Assembly: GCA_028826165.1 (NCBI GenBank)
Contig: JAPDFW010000076.1
Span: 79,501-143,500 of the forward strand
DNA length: 64,000 nt
Source of the DNA: Anaeramoeba ignava
Taxonomy: Eukaryota; Metamonada; Anaeramoebidae
Reading direction: 5' to 3'
Under the pieces are notes generated by a model, which saw only the letters and a program-made list of their open reading frames with translations, was not told the DNA's origin and did no database searches. Numbering within the stretch: the first letter of the stretch is position 1; each line of letters begins with the position of its first letter. The translations under genes were made by a program, and so were the position numbers. Shown here one piece after another: positions 1-13,600 of the stretch.

Positions 1-2925
1 ATCAAATTAAATATTTTTATAAATCAATTATTTTTATAAATCAAAAATATAAATCAAATTATTTATAATTTATAAATCAAATATTATTTTATAAATCAAA
101 TATTATTTTAAACATAAATCAAATATTTTATAAATCAAATATTTTTATTATTTATAAATCAATTATTCAAAAATTTTATAAATCAAATATTTTTATAAAT
201 CAAATATTTTTATAAATATTTTTATAAATCAAATATTATTTTTATAAATCAATTATTTATAAATCAATTATTTTTATAAATCAAATATTTATAAATCAAA
301 TATTATTTTATAAATCAAATATTTTTATAAATCAAATATTTTTATAAATTATTTTTATAAATCAATTATTTTTTTATAAATCAAATATTATTTATAAATC
401 AAATAAATAAATCAAATCTATTATTTTTATAAATCAAATATTTTTATAAATCAAATATTTTATAAATCAATTATTTTTATAAATCAAATCAATTATTTTT
501 ATAAATCAAATATTATTTATAAATATAAATCAAATATTTTTATAAAAATTTACAAAATTAAAATATTTTATAAATCAATTATTTTTATAAATCAATCTTT
601 ATTATTTTTATAAATCAAAATAATAAATTATTTATAAATCAAAATTATTTATAAATTATTTTTATAAATCAAATATTATTTATAAATCAATTATTTATAA
701 ATCAAATATTTTTATAAATCAAATTTTTATAAATTAAATATTTATAAATTTAAAATCAAAAAAATTTATAAATCAAATATTTTTATAAATCAAATATTTT
801 AATAAATATTAATAAATTAAATATTTTTATAAATCAATTATTTTTATAAATCAAATATTATTTATAAATCAAATATTATTTATAAATCAAATATTATTTA
901 TAAATCAAATATCAAATATTTTTATAAATCAAATATTATTTATAAATTAAATATTATTTATAAATCAATTATTATTTATAAATCAAATATTATTTATAAA
1001 TCAATTATTTTTATAAAATTAAAAATATTTATAAATTAAATATTTTTATAAATTAAATATTTTTATAAATTAAATATTTTTATAAATCAAATATTTTTAT
1101 AAATCAAATATTATTTATAAATTAAATATTTTTATAAATCAAATATTATTTATAAATCAAATATTTTTATAAATCAATTATTTTTATAAATCAAATATTA
1201 TTTATAAATTAAATATTTTTATAAATTAAATATGTTTATAATTAATTATTATTTATAAATTAAATATTTTTATAAATCAAATATTATTTATAAATCAAAT
1301 ATTTTTATAAATCAATTATTATTTATAAATCAAATATTATTTATAAATCAAATATTTTTATAAATCAAATATTATTTATAAATTAATTATTATTTATAAA
1401 TTAAATATTATTTATAAATCAAATATTTTATAAATCAAATTATTTATAAATTTTTTATAAATCAAATATTTTTATAAATCAAATATTTTTATAAATCAAA
1501 TATTTTATAAATCAATTATTTTTATAAATCAATTATTTTATAAATCAATTATTATTTATAAATCAAATATTATTTATAAATCAAATATTTTTATAAATCA
1601 ATTATTATAAATTTATTAAATAAATATTTTTATAAATCAAAAATTTTTATAAATCAAATATTATTTATAAATCAAATTATTATTTTTATAAATCAATTAT
1701 TATTTATAAATCAAATATTATTTATAAATCAAATATTATTCAAATTTATAAATCAAATATTATTTATAAATCAAATATTATTTTATAAATCAAATATTTT
1801 TATAAATTCTTTATAAATCAATTATTTTTATAAATCAAATATTTTTATAAATCAATTATTTTTTATAAATTAAATATTTTTATAAATCAAATATTATTTA
1901 TAAATCAATTATTTTTATAAATCAAATATTTATAAATCAAATATTTTATAAATCAAATATTTTTATAAATAATTATTTTTATAAATCAAATATTATTTAT
2001 AAATTAAATATTATTTATAAATCAAATATTATTTATAAATCAAATATTTTTATAAATCAAATATTATTTATAAATCAAATATTTTTATAAATCAAATATT
2101 TTTATAAATCAATTATTTTTATAAATCAATTATTTCAAATCAAATATTTTTATAAATCAAATATTATTTATAAATTAAATATTTTTATAAATCAAATATT
2201 ATTTATAAATCAATTATTTTTATAAATCAAATATTATTTATAAATCAATTATTTTTATAAATCAATTATTTTTATAAATCAAATATTATTTATAAATCAA
2301 ATATTTTTTATAAATCAAATATTATTTATAAATCAAATATTATTTATAAATTAAATATTATTTATAAATCAAATATTATTTATAAATCAATTACTTTCCA
2401 AATCAAATATTTTTATAAATCAAATATTATTTATAAATCAAATATTTTATAAATTAAATATTATTTATAAATCAAATATTATTTATAAATCAATTACTTT
2501 CCAAATTAATTATTTTAAATCAATTATTTTTATAAATCAAATATTATTTATAAATCAATTATTATTTATAAATCAATTATTATTTATAAATCAAATATTA
2601 TTTATAAATCAATTATTTATAAATCAAATATTTTTATAAATCAATTATTTATAAATCAAATATTATTTATAAATTAAATATTATTTATAAATCAAATATT
2701 ATTTATAAATCAAATATTTTTATAAATCAATTATTTATAAATCAAATATTAATTATAAATCAAATATTTTTATAAATCAAATATTATTTATAAATTAAAT
2801 ATTATTTATAAATCAAATATTTTTATAAATCAAATATTATTTATAAATCAAATATTTTTTATAAATCAATTATTTTTATAAATTAATTATTGTTTATAAA
2901 TCAAATATTTTTATAAAAAAATAAA
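1..2925. repeat. AT-rich tandem repeat block, unit about 16-18 bp
   Basis: The whole stretch is built from variants of a 16-18 bp unit, roughly TTTATAAATCAAATATT, with length variation and scattered truncated copies. No gene, RNA or open frame can be supported inside it. The block stops about 20 bp before the Inr-like element of the gene starting at 2966. It begins at the window edge, so its true length is unknown. Nothing shows it to be telomeric: there is no G-rich strand. Confidence 0.95.
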
Positions 2926-2944
2926 AAAAATTTAAATTGAAAAA

Positions 2945-2952
2945 TTCATTTT
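2945..2952 (+). promoter_or_regulatory. Inr-like TTCATTTT element
   Basis: TCATTTT, with its A at 2948, lies 18 bases before the ATG at 2966, at the edge of the upstream repeat. It matches the element seen upstream of most genes in this window. Confidence 0.45.
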
Positions 2953-2965
2953 TTTCTTTTTCAAA

Positions 2966-5052
2966 ATGAGTTTTTTGGTTAATTTGAAAGAATCTAAACT
3001 AGAAACTATATTCCATTTAATTAATATTGTAAATAAATCTAAAAAGAAATTTAGCCAATTTTTTTAAAATATTAACTAATAACAACATTAAAAAAAATTA
3101 AGTTTGCATGGATACTTCAAATTGCAGGACTTGGTTCGTTAATTTATAACAAAATTTATAACTAAATTTATAACTAAATTTATAACAAAATTTATAACAA
3201 AATTTATAACTAAATTTATAACTAAATTTATAACTAAATTTATAACTAAATTTATAACAAAATTTATAACAAAATTTATAACAAAATTTATAACTAAATT
3301 TATAACTAAATTTATAACAAAATTTATAACTAAATTTATATCTAAATTTATATTAAAATTTATATTAAAATTTATAACTAAATTTATATCTAAATTTATA
3401 ACTAAATTTATAACTAAATTTATAACAAAATTTATAACTAAATTTATAACAAAAATTTATAACTAAATTTATAACAAAATTTATAACAAAATTTATAACA
3501 AAATTTATAACTAAATTTATAACTAAATTTATAACTAAATTTATAACTAAATTTATAAAATTTATAATAAATTTTATAAAAATTTTATAACAAAATTTAT
3601 AACTAAAATTTATAACTGAATTTATATCTAAATTTATAACTAAATTTATAACTAAATTTATAACTAAAATTTATAACTAAATTTATAACAAAATTTATAA
3701 CAAAATTTATAACAAAATTTATAACTAAATTTATAACTAAAATTTATAACAAAATTTATATCTTTAAATTTATATTAAAATTTATATTAAATTTATAACT
3801 AAATTTATTAAAATTGATATTAAAAATTTATATTAAAATTGATATTAAAATTGATTTTAAAATTTATTATTAAAATTTATATTAAAAATTTATATTAAAA
3901 TTTATATTAAAATTTATATTAAAATTTATAATATTTATATTAAAATTTATAACAAAATTTATAACTTAATTTATATCTAAATTTATAATTAAATTTATAT
4001 TAAAATTTATATTAAAATTTATTATTAAAATTTATATCTAAATTTATAATTAAATTTATAACAAAATTTATAACAAAATTTATAACTAAATTTATAACAA
4101 AATTTATAACTAAATTTATAACAAAAATTTATAACTAAATTTATAACTTAATTTATATAACAAAATTTATAACAAAATTTATAACTTAATTTATATCTAA
4201 ATTTATAACTTAATTTATATCTAAATTTATATCTAAATTTATATTAAAATTGATATTAAAATTGATATTAAAATTGATATTAAAATTGATATTAAAATCT
4301 ATATTAAAATTTATATTAAAATTTATATTAAAATTTATATTAAAATTTATATTAAAATTTATATTAAAATTTATTATTAATATTTATATTAAAATTGATA
4401 TTAAAATTGATGTTAAAATTGATATTAAAATTTATATTAAAATTTATTATTAAAATTGATGTTAAAATTTATATTAAAATTTATTATTAATATTGATATT
4501 AAAATATAGGAAGCCTTGGAACTTCAATCACCAAAAATTTAGTTTTATATATTTTTGTCTCAATCTTCGCTTTTTTAGCATCAATCATAATGATTGTCAT
4601 TATTGGATTATCAAACATAACCCACGAAGCACTTCACATTTTCAACTTTGTTTCAGCAATGATAATTGCAATTTCTTTAATTGGAGCAAATAACGTTTAC
4701 AGCAGTTATTGTTTATCTGCTGAAAAATGTCATAATTCTACAAAAGTTTATGTTTCTGGTGTTTCTATTTCTGTTTGCGCACTCGTAATTATTTTCACTT
4801 AAAATTTTAATTCAAAAAAAAAAAATGAAATCGGATAAAAATTTCTCTTTAAAATTTTTTTAGATCACTTTGTTCTTCTTAAATTCCCAAAAAGATATTT
4901 TTGAAAATCCTAATTCTTCTGATTCAATTTCTCGTGATTTTTATGTTGAACAAAACGATAATAATCAAAATCAAGAACCCAGATTTCAAATTGATTCCAA
5001 ATCAGAAACAACATCAGAAAAATCTGATGAAAGTACAGAAGATTCAAATTAA
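2966..5052 (+). CDS. Four-TM membrane protein, unrecognised family
   Basis: I join exons 2966-3028, 3103-3133, 4510-4784 and 4864-5052; phases agree at every GT-AG junction, giving about 185 aa. Hydrophobic segments lie near residues 14-37, 42-65, 72-91 and 110-128. A polar Ser/Glu/Asn-rich tail (130-185) probably faces the cytosol. TM1 is split over exons 1-3, and the joined segment reads as one continuous helix (FAWILQIAGLGSLG), which supports the splice model. The short loop before TM4 contains two Cys residues and an N-x-S/T site (HNST), so it may be lumenal or extracellular. Intron 2 (3134-4509) is almost pure 12-bp tandem repeat. I do not recognise the family; a DRAM/Frag1-like or tetraspan-type protein is possible but unproven. 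The start is the first ATG after an Inr-like motif. Confidence 0.55.
3134..4509 (+). repeat. 12-bp tandem repeat filling an intron
   Basis: About 110 copies of a 12-bp unit: TAACTAAATTTA, TAACAAAATTTA, TATCTAAATTTA, and toward the 3' end TATTAAAATTTA. The array begins within a few bases of the proposed donor (GTTCGT) and runs almost to the acceptor (ATATAG). Because 12 is a multiple of 3, long stop-free frames arise (for example 4250-4453); they are artefacts. Confidence 0.85.
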
Positions 5053-5110
5053 TTGCTATTATTTTCTTTCTTTCCTAATTTTCCTTCTTTTTTATTTTTA
5101 AAGAAAAAAA

Positions 5111-5143
5111 TTTCATTTTTCATTTTTCATTTTTCATTTTTTT
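5111..5143 (+). promoter_or_regulatory. Clustered TTTTTCAT elements (Inr-like)
   Basis: Four consecutive copies of the 7-mer TTTTTCA lie 30-60 bases before the ATG at 5172, on the coding strand. Confidence 0.45.
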
Positions 5144-5171
5144 TTAAAGCTTTTTTTTTTAAGAATAAAAA

Positions 5172-5516
5172 ATGGAAAATAATTTACAAAAAAAACAAAT
5201 TGTTTCTAATTTACAAAAAAATGGGATTTTAGATGAAATTAAAGCAGAAATGTCGTTTAAAATTGCAGAAATTTATTTGGGAAACTCTTCTAAAAATATT
5301 AAAATGTGGAATCAAAACAAAACCCAATGTTTATGGATTATTAGAGATTTTCTTGAAAAAAATTCCCTTTTAAAAACAATGAAAATTCTTGATTTAGAGG
5401 CTCAACTTCAATCCTTTTTACTTACTGAAGAAAAATCAGAAGAAAAATCAGATTTAGAAAAAATAATCAATCAAATCAATCAAATCAATGAAAATGATGA
5501 ATTTTTTGAAAAATAA
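5172..5516 (+). CDS. LisH-domain protein, FOPNL/CEP20-like
   Basis: Single exon, 114 aa. Residues 1-35 include LQKNGILDEIKAEM, like the GVLxxIKAxIRAEI start of FOP/FOPNL/TON1 proteins. Residues about 52-77 fit a LisH motif (CLWIIRDFLEKNSLLKTMKI, then DLEAQL), an alpha-helical dimerisation module. In animals FOPNL (CEP20) acts at centrioles, centriolar satellites and the ciliary base; plant TON1 organises cortical microtubules. The C-terminal 35 residues are Glu/Lys/Asn-rich and carry no domain. Length is close to the 130-175 aa typical of the family. It lies tail-to-tail with the helicase gene on the other strand, only 26 bp away. Another small LisH protein is possible; the LisH itself is fairly clear. 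Confidence 0.65.
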   Translation: MENNLQKKQIVSNLQKNGILDEIKAEMSFKIAEIYLGNSSKNIKMWNQNKTQCLWIIRDFLEKNSLLKTMKILDLEAQLQSFLLTEEKSEEKSDLEKIINQINQINENDEFFEK

Positions 5517-5542
5517 TTGATTGTTTTGTGTTTTTTTTTTTT

Positions 5543-8500
5543 TTAAATTGTTTTTTTGGATCGATCTTCAAATCCTTTTATATTTTTAAAAAATCTCAAA
5601 AATTTTTTTGGTCGTTTTGATAATAAATTTGTTGAATCTGCAAAATAATGACTTTCTTTTTCATTTTCTACATTGGAAGAATTTGAATTTTCATTTGAAA
5701 AAATTTCTTGATTTTCTTTTTGATTTTCAACAGAAGATTTTTGGAAATATTTTGGAAAAAAATCTTCGATTGTTTTTTGATTTTGATTTTTTGTGATCTT
5801 TTTCTTCTTCTTTTTCTTTTTTTGCTTTTTTTGATTTTGATTTTGATTTAAATTTGGATTTTGATTTAAATTTTGATTTTGAATTTGAATTTGAATTAAA
5901 TTTGGATTTTGATTTTGATTTTGATTTTGATTTTGATTTTGATTTTGATTTTGATTTTGATTTTGATTTTGATTTTGAATTTGAATTTGATTTAAATTTT
6001 GAAATGGATTTAAATTCTCAAAATTATCAAAATCTTCTTTTTGGGTTTTAAAATGATTTTTTAATTCTCTTACTTTCCCAGAATTTCCATTATTAAAATT
6101 TATTAAAAATTTGTTGAAATTATTGGTTGTAAATCCTTTCATTTCAGAATTAGTAATTCCTGGAATAGAAATAACTTTGTTTTTAACATTTCCTCTGGGA
6201 ATAAAATGAGGGAAATTGTTTGAAGTTTGTTTTTCTTGAACTGAATAATTTTGAGAAAAAACAACAACTTCTTGGTTAACTTCTTGATTAATTTTTTGAT
6301 TAATTTCTTGATTATTTTTTTGATTAATTTCTTGATTAATTTTTTGATTAATTTCTTGATTAACTTCTTGATTAATTTCTTGATTAATTTCTTGATTAAT
6401 TTCTTGATTAATTTCTTGATTAATTTCTTGATTAATTTCTTGATTAATTTCTTGATTAATTTTTTGATTAATTTTTTGATTAATTTTTTGATTAATTTCT
6501 TGATTAATTTTTTGATTATTTTTTTGATTAATTTCTTGATTATTTTCTTGATTAGAATAAGAAACTAAATTTCTTGGAAAAAAAGAATATTCTAAATCAA
6601 CTCCAATAAAATCTTCACTAATCAAAAATAAAGAATGAAATAAATGTGGTTTTCGAGTTAGACATGAATTTATAACTGGAACATTTCGTGTTATAATTTG
6701 CTTGAATAAACAAATCTCATCAAGTTCATTTGAAAGTAATAAATAAAATCGATGACCGGAAAACTTGAGATTTTTCTCATTTTCTTTGTCGAAATTATTT
6801 TGTAAACTTGAATCAACAATTCGAATCAGAATATGATCAACAGAATCAAAAGATAAAAATAGGGAAATTTTAGGGAATTTTTGGTAATTCTTTTTAACAG
6901 TGGAACCAAAAGGTGGATTTCTTCCAAGAATAGCTTCGATTTGTCTCGGATTCAAATCTTCCAATTTCTTAAGAGAATTAATTCCAACATCTGCAAGAGT
7001 GCGAGCAAAACTTTGTCCAATTCCATCGATTTGCCGACAAACAAAAGGACTATCTTCCCACATTCTTTTGTTCAAACATTTCGATAAGATACAAGTATTC
7101 CTAAGCGAGAAAGCCCAGTTATGGTCTGAGAAATACTCAATAGCACAACGCAAAATTCTCACACCAGTTTGACAGATTTTTTGTGCTTCTTGTCGAAGTG
7201 ACCATCCTTCAATATCAAGATCTGCAAGCAAAGATTGAATTAAAACTACAATTTTCATTTGAGAAGTTTTCACTTTTCCTTCAAGTTTAAATTTGTTATT
7301 TTTGTTCAATTTGTTCAATATTGTTTTCTCTCCATTTCGAATCGTGATATCTGAAAATTCTTGTGATTTGGAAAGTAAATGCAAAAGATCAATTGTTGTG
7401 GCTTGACTTGTTAAGCTTTCAATTTGCTTCATTGTTTCAAATTGTATATAATATTTAGCCATACTTTGTCCACTTGTTGTTGATTGCACTTCTCTTCCAA
7501 ATTGTGTCATTTGAATAAGATGATACTGTTGAAGATCTTCTAAATTCCGTAAGCATAGTTTTTTTAAATGCACATCAAGTGACTCTTTGTTTAAATCTTC
7601 CAATGATATCCCATAATAATTTGGATTTTTTTGAACACGAATAAACAAAAAAGTGGATTTGAGCCATTCAAAGGCTTGTTCAATATTTGTGATTGTTTTT
7701 AGCACAATTTCCGCATTTAAATGTTCAGAAAGGCCTGATAAAAGGCTATTTGAAAAAAATGAATAAATCAAAATGAATAAATCAAAATGGATAAATCATA
7801 TTTACCTGCTTTCAACAATTTGTTTTCTTCCTAAAATATTTTCATATCTTTCTTTTGTTGAATGTTGAGTCATAATAACAGCAATTCCACTTTTATCAAA
7901 TTGGGGTCTTCCAGCTCTTCCAATCATCTATTACATAACAAAAATTCAAAATTCAAAATTCAAAATTCAAAATTCAAATTAGAATTAAAATAAACAAAAA
8001 GAAAATATTCAATTTCATTCCATTACTTGAGTTACGTGCAATTCACTATATTCAACATACTCTCCATTTTTATACATCTTTGTTCCTTTGATAACAACAA
8101 GATGAGCTGGTAAATTTATTCCTTGAGAAAGTGAAGATGTTGTGCAAATAACTTTGAGAAATCCCTCAAGAAAAAGTGTTTCCACTTGTTTTCGATCTTC
8201 GAAACTCAAGCCAGCTGAATGAAAACCAACACCGTTGATAATGCATTTCTTGAGGTCTTTGTCCTCGGTTCGATAGGATTCATTGAATAAAACCCTTGAT
8301 TCGTTTTGATTGAGAGAAAAAGGATGATCTGTTGCGAGTTTTTGAGCACAAAGAACTGTTGATTTTCTTGTGGAACAAAACACCATTGAAGGTCGAGATT
8401 CAGAATACTTGCGAATAACTTCTGCAATTTTGTAGTTTAAATTTCTTTCGAAAAGGAAATAATTTTTAGAAGGAGAATAAGAAAGAACAACTTTATCAAG

Positions 8501-10309
8501 TTTAACTGAACGGAAATCTTCTCCAAACATAAATGTTGCTTCAGGCGAAGTTTCTAACCAACCTGAAATATCTTCAATGTTTGGGATAGTTGCAGAGAGC
8601 CCTATAAAACGAAGCTTGGATTTAGAAAGAGTTTTGATTATTTTCATTCTGCTCACAATCGCCTCAAGTGTTGCTCCTCTGTCTTCATTGAGAAGATGGA
8701 CTTCATCCAAACAAACAAGTCCAATATTTGAAACAAAGGGGAAATGACTCTTCCACTTTCTAGTCATTGAATCCCATTTTTCTGGAGTTGTGAGAATGAT
8801 GTCTGTATTCTGCAGAGTTCGAAAGTCAATTTCTCCGCTGTCTCCTGTTGTTTCTTGGCATTTCAATCCAATTTTAGAAAATTTAGTTTCCCAATCTTGC
8901 AGTTTTTCTTGGCACAATGCCTTTATTGGTGCCATGTAGATTGTTTTTAATTTTTCTTGCTTAGAAATTGTGAGTGTTCGAAGTATTGCAAGTTCAAAAA
9001 TGGTTGTTTTTCCGCTTCCTGTTGGTGCGCTGATAACCATGTTTTTATCACTGTTAAAAACGGTATTAAAACAAATGGTTTGTATGTTATTGAAATATGG
9101 GAAACTGAATATTTCTTGATATTTTTGTGGGAGAATTGAAACACTTATTAATTCATTTTCTTGGGGTTGTTTGAATGGGATTGGTTGTATTGAAGAATTT
9201 TCTGTTTTGAATTGAAAAGAATGAGATTTATTTTGAATGAGATTATCTTCTTTTTCTTCTTTCAATAAATTCATTCTAAGTTTTTGAAAAGGATTTAAGT
9301 TTTGATTTTGATTTTGAATTTGAATTTGATTTTGATTTTGATTTAAATTTAAATTTGGACTTTGTTTTATAAATTGATTTTGGTTTTGATTTAAATTTTG
9401 ATTTATAAATTGATTTGAATTTGGATTTATAAATTGATTTGAATTTGGATTTTGATTTAAATTTGGATTTTGATTTATAAATTGATTTTGGTTTTGATTT
9501 AAATTTTGATTTATAAATTGATTTGAATTTGGAAATTGATTTATAAATTGATTTGAATTTGGAAATTGATTTGAATTTGGAAATTGATTTTGATTTGGAA
9601 ATTGATTTGAATTTGGATTTGGATTTTGACTTTGATTTTGATTTAAATTTAAATTTTGACTTTGATTTATAAATTGATTTTGATTTTGATTTATAAATTG
9701 ATTTGAATTTAAATTTGGACTTTGATTTTGATTTTGATTTGGAAATTGATTTGAATTTGGAAATTGATTTGAATTTGGAAATTGATTTTGATTTGGAAAT
9801 TGATTTGAATTTGGAAATTGATTTAAATTTTGATTTTGATTTTGATTTAAATTTAAATTTTGATTTAAATTTTGATTTTGATTTAAATTTTGATTTTGAT
9901 TTAAATTTTGATTTTGATTTATAAATTGATTTGAATTTAAATTTGGACTTTGATTTGAATTTAAGTTTTGATTTTGATTTGGAAATTGATTTGAATTTGG
10001 AAATTGATTTTGATTTAAATTTTGAAATTGATTTTGAAATTGATTTTGAAATTGAAATTGATTTGAGTTTTGATAAGAATGTCTTGAAGAAATTAAATTT
10101 TCTACATTTTTCCAATTCTGTTTCCCAATAAAATCTTTTGAAAAATGAATTTTATTTGGAAATAATTGTTGTTTTGATTCTTTTTGTTTCTCTTCAATAT
10201 CTTTTTCATTAAAAGAAATTCCAATTGTTCTTTTTCTTGATAAAACTTTAGGAGAATTTTGTTTAGATTGAAAAATATAATTCGAATTTAAATTTGATTT
10301 TTCAGACAT
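5543..10309 (-). CDS. HFM1: HFM1/MER3-type DNA helicase (Ski2-like, Sec63 domain)
   Basis: Exons on the minus strand: 10309-8027, 7927-7806 and 7745-5543; phases match and give about 1535 aa. A Ski2-like helicase core contains Walker A APTGSGKTT (about residue 426), DEVHLL (about 530), SATIPN, HSAGLSFEDRKQVE and GINLPAHLVVIKGT; the short middle exon supplies MIGRAGRPQFD (motif VI). Then LSEHLNAEIVL opens the winged-helix/Sec63 part (about 803-1190), including the helix-hairpin-helix stretch IDGIGQSFARTLADVGI. MER3/HFM1 unwinds recombination intermediates and promotes crossovers in meiosis. Paralogues (Brr2, ASCC3) have two helicase cassettes; this has one. Residues about 80-336 and 1190-1535 are Asn/Gln/Lys-rich tracts encoded by hexamer DNA repeats. 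The open frame extends upstream to 10393 without an ATG, so I chose the ATG at 10309. Confidence 0.88.
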
Positions 10310-10667
10310 TGAATAAAAATTTGATTTTGATTTTAATTTTAATTTTAATTTTAAAAAAAAAAGAGTTTGAAATAATTTTTGGTTTGTGATCAAATTGTTT
10401 TTTTTTTAAAAGATCGTAAAATTTTGTTTTTTTTTTGCCATAAAACATGAAGGAAAAAAAAACATTATTTAATAAATTAAACCTTTCACATTCTTTATAC
10501 TTTTTTTTTTTAAATTAACTTTTAATTAAAAAATGAAAAATGAAAAATGAAAAATGAAAATTTTCAAAAGTAAAAAAAAAAAATGGGATAAATTAACACA
10601 AAATCCCAACAAAAAAATTTCAAAGAAAGAAAGAAAGAAAGAAAGAAAGAAAAGAAATTTGAATTGA
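10310..10667. other. Spacer between ATG13 and HFM1
   Basis: 358 bp of A/T runs with a (GAAA)n stretch near 10625-10655. A cluster of four AAATGAA units at 10531-10560 (TTTTTCAT when read on the minus strand) could be a distal promoter for the helicase gene, though it lies over 200 bp from the chosen ATG. No gene is seen. Confidence 0.6.
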
Positions 10668-13600
10668 TTACAATAAGAATTTTGATTTAAATTCATTCAA
10701 TTCATCAAATTGAGTTAAAATTTGTTCAGGATCCTAATTTTAAATTTAAATAAAAAAATTAAATTATAAATAAAATTTTTTTAAATTGGAAAAAAAAAAA
10801 TATTACAATTGACGATAAAGAAGGATCATCAAAAATAGATAACTTTAAGTTTTTATGAGATTGTAGTTGAGTTTTTTCGATTGGAGATGAATTTATAAAA
10901 GGAGGAATAAGATCATCATCTAAATCTTCTTGAATAATTTTCTCATTTTGTTTAACAGGAAAAGGGATATTATTATTATTAGGAGAGAGGATTGGAGTTT
11001 TAAAAGGTTGGATACTTAATTTGATATTTGGCTTTAATTTTTAATATTTGATTTAATTTAATATTTAATATTTAATTTAATATTTAATATTTAATATTTA
11101 ATATTTAATTTTTAATATTTAATATTTAATATTTAATATTTAATATTTAATATTTTTGAAATATACTGTCGCAAAATTCATAAAAGAATGCAAATTTGGT
11201 GAAGGATATTGCTCCAAATTAGAATTTCGATTTTCTTGAAAACCAATAATACGAGAAAGAGGATCAAACGAATTAAGAGGATTGGAATTATTTTGAGGAG
11301 AATAATTATCAGGAGAAAGAGAACTTCGATTACTTCTTGATTGAAGAGGAATAAAAGTAGGAGTTTTTGTAATCAAAGAACCAAAATGAGATTGATTTGA
11401 GAAGTTTGAAGGAGATAAACCATATGGAGATTTAGAAAGTGAAGATTTAAACGGAGAAGTAATAAGACTTGATTCTCCTGGAAGTGAACTTTTGGATGTG
11501 AACATAGGTTGCTGTCCACTGTGAAAAAATTCATGGATGTATTTTTGTGACTGTGAATTTTTGTATGGTTCATAATTTTCATCTCCATGTCCCCGAGTCA
11601 TAGGACTGGGTGGTATATCAATTGGTGTTGTGATATTTCCTGTATTGTTGTCGTTTGCTTCTGGTTTATGAATAGTAATTTTTGTGTTTTTTTCTGTGTT
11701 TGAAATTTGTTCTTGGATTTCTTTGATTTTTTGGATTTTTTTTTGATTTTCAATGGTTTTTTCATTTGGTTCATTTTTTTGGTTGGTTTTTCCATCATTT
11801 TGATTTTCTTGTCCTGATATATTATTAAAATCGATTGCATCTTCAAATTTTAAATCTTTTGAGTCTGCTGAAGAGTCGAATTTATAGTCAGAAATCTCGT
11901 AAGAAATTGGCATGAGATATTGTTTTAAACTTTTGAGATCTAAAAGATAATTAACCTTCATTTGAAAACTTGGTTTTTTAGAATTATCAGAATTAGAAGC
12001 CAAAATATTTGAAAATTTGAATTTTGATGAGTTTTCTTTATTCCATTCTTGAATATATTGAGAAATATTATTATCAGTCACTTTTTTACTATCGATAGCT
12101 AATGAACATATGATATTATGCGAAGAATTCATGGAATGTCTGGAAATTTCAACTAAATTATTAGCAGGAAGTATTTTTACAAATGTAAATAATGAACGGA
12201 TTAAATAAGTGCATTGCATAAAAAAATATTTTAGTTCAAATTTCATTTGTCTTGATTGTTTATATATTTATTAAATAAAAAAAATGAATAAAAAATTAGT
12301 TTGTAAAAAAATTTCTTTGGTATATTTATTATATTTATTATACTGTGTTGGAAATTGAAATCTCCACCGTTCAATTAATATTTTATCATTATTAGACATA
12401 ATTTTTGTTGTTATTGGTATTGTTTTTGTATTTTTTTTCGATTTTTTGCGTTCAACAAAAACATCAATTTCAAGAATTAAAGATGAACCACTTTCAAAGG
12501 GAATTTTTGGGATTCTTTCCTTTAATACTGATGGATATTTAAATGCAAACTGTTTTTTAAATTTTTAAATTAAATTTTAATTTAAATTTAAATTTTAATT
12601 TGATTTTAATTTTAATTTTAATTTGAATTTTATTTGAAATTTAATTTTAATTTGAATTGAATTGATTTTAATTTTAATTTGATTTTAATTTTAATTTTAA
12701 TTTTAAATTTAGTTTTAATTTTAATTTGATTTTAATTTTAATTTTAATTTTAAATTTAGTTTTAATTTTAATTTGATTTTAATTTTAATTTTGAATTAAT
12801 TTTAATTTTAATTTTAATTGAATTTAATTTTAATTTAATTTGAATTTTAATTTAGTTTTAATTTTAATTTTAATTTTAATTGGAATTTTGTTTTAATTTG
12901 AATTTAATTTTAATTTGATTTTAATTTAATTTGATTGGAATTTTGAATTTATTTGGAATTTTAATTTAATTTGATTTTAATTTTAATTTTGATTTGAATT
13001 GAATTTAATTTTAATTTAATTTTAATTTGATTTTAATTTAATTTTAATTTGAATTTTAATTTTAATTTTAATTTTAATTTGAATTTTAATTTTAATTTTA
13101 ATTTGAATTTTAATTTTAATTTGAATTTAAATTGATTTAATTTGATTTTAATTTTAATTTTAGTTTTAATTTTAATTTAATTTGAATTGAATTTTAATTT
13201 TAATTTTAATTTTAATTTAATTTTAATTTTAATTTGAATTGAATTGAATTGAATTTAAATTTAATTTGAATTTTAATTTTAATTTGAATTTAAATTTAAA
13301 TTTTAATTTTAATTTGAATTTATTTGGAATTTTGATTTGAATTTAATTTTAATTTTAATTGGAATTTTGTTTTAATTTGAATTTAATTTTAATTTTAATT
13401 TGATTTTAATTTTGAATTTTAATTTGATTGGAATTTTGTTTGAATTTAATTTGAATTTAATTTTAATTTGATTTTAATTTTGAATTTTAATTTAATTTGA
13501 ATTTATTTGGAATTTTAATTTAATTTGATTTTAATTTGAATTTGAATTGAATTTGAATTTTAATTTGATTTAAATTGGAATTTTGTTTTAATTTGAATTG

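Noticed and set aside
1-2925. Telomere or CRISPR-like array
   Set aside because: The unit is degenerate, A/T only, without spacers or G-rich strand; it resembles the other AT satellites in the window.
4250-4453. 67-aa ORF of Ile/Leu/Lys
   Set aside because: It is a product of the 12-bp repeat in an intron, with no non-repetitive content.
9276-10115. 279-aa minus-strand ORF of Lys/Ser/Phe
   Set aside because: It is an alternative frame of the hexamer repeat encoding the Asn/Gln arm of the helicase.
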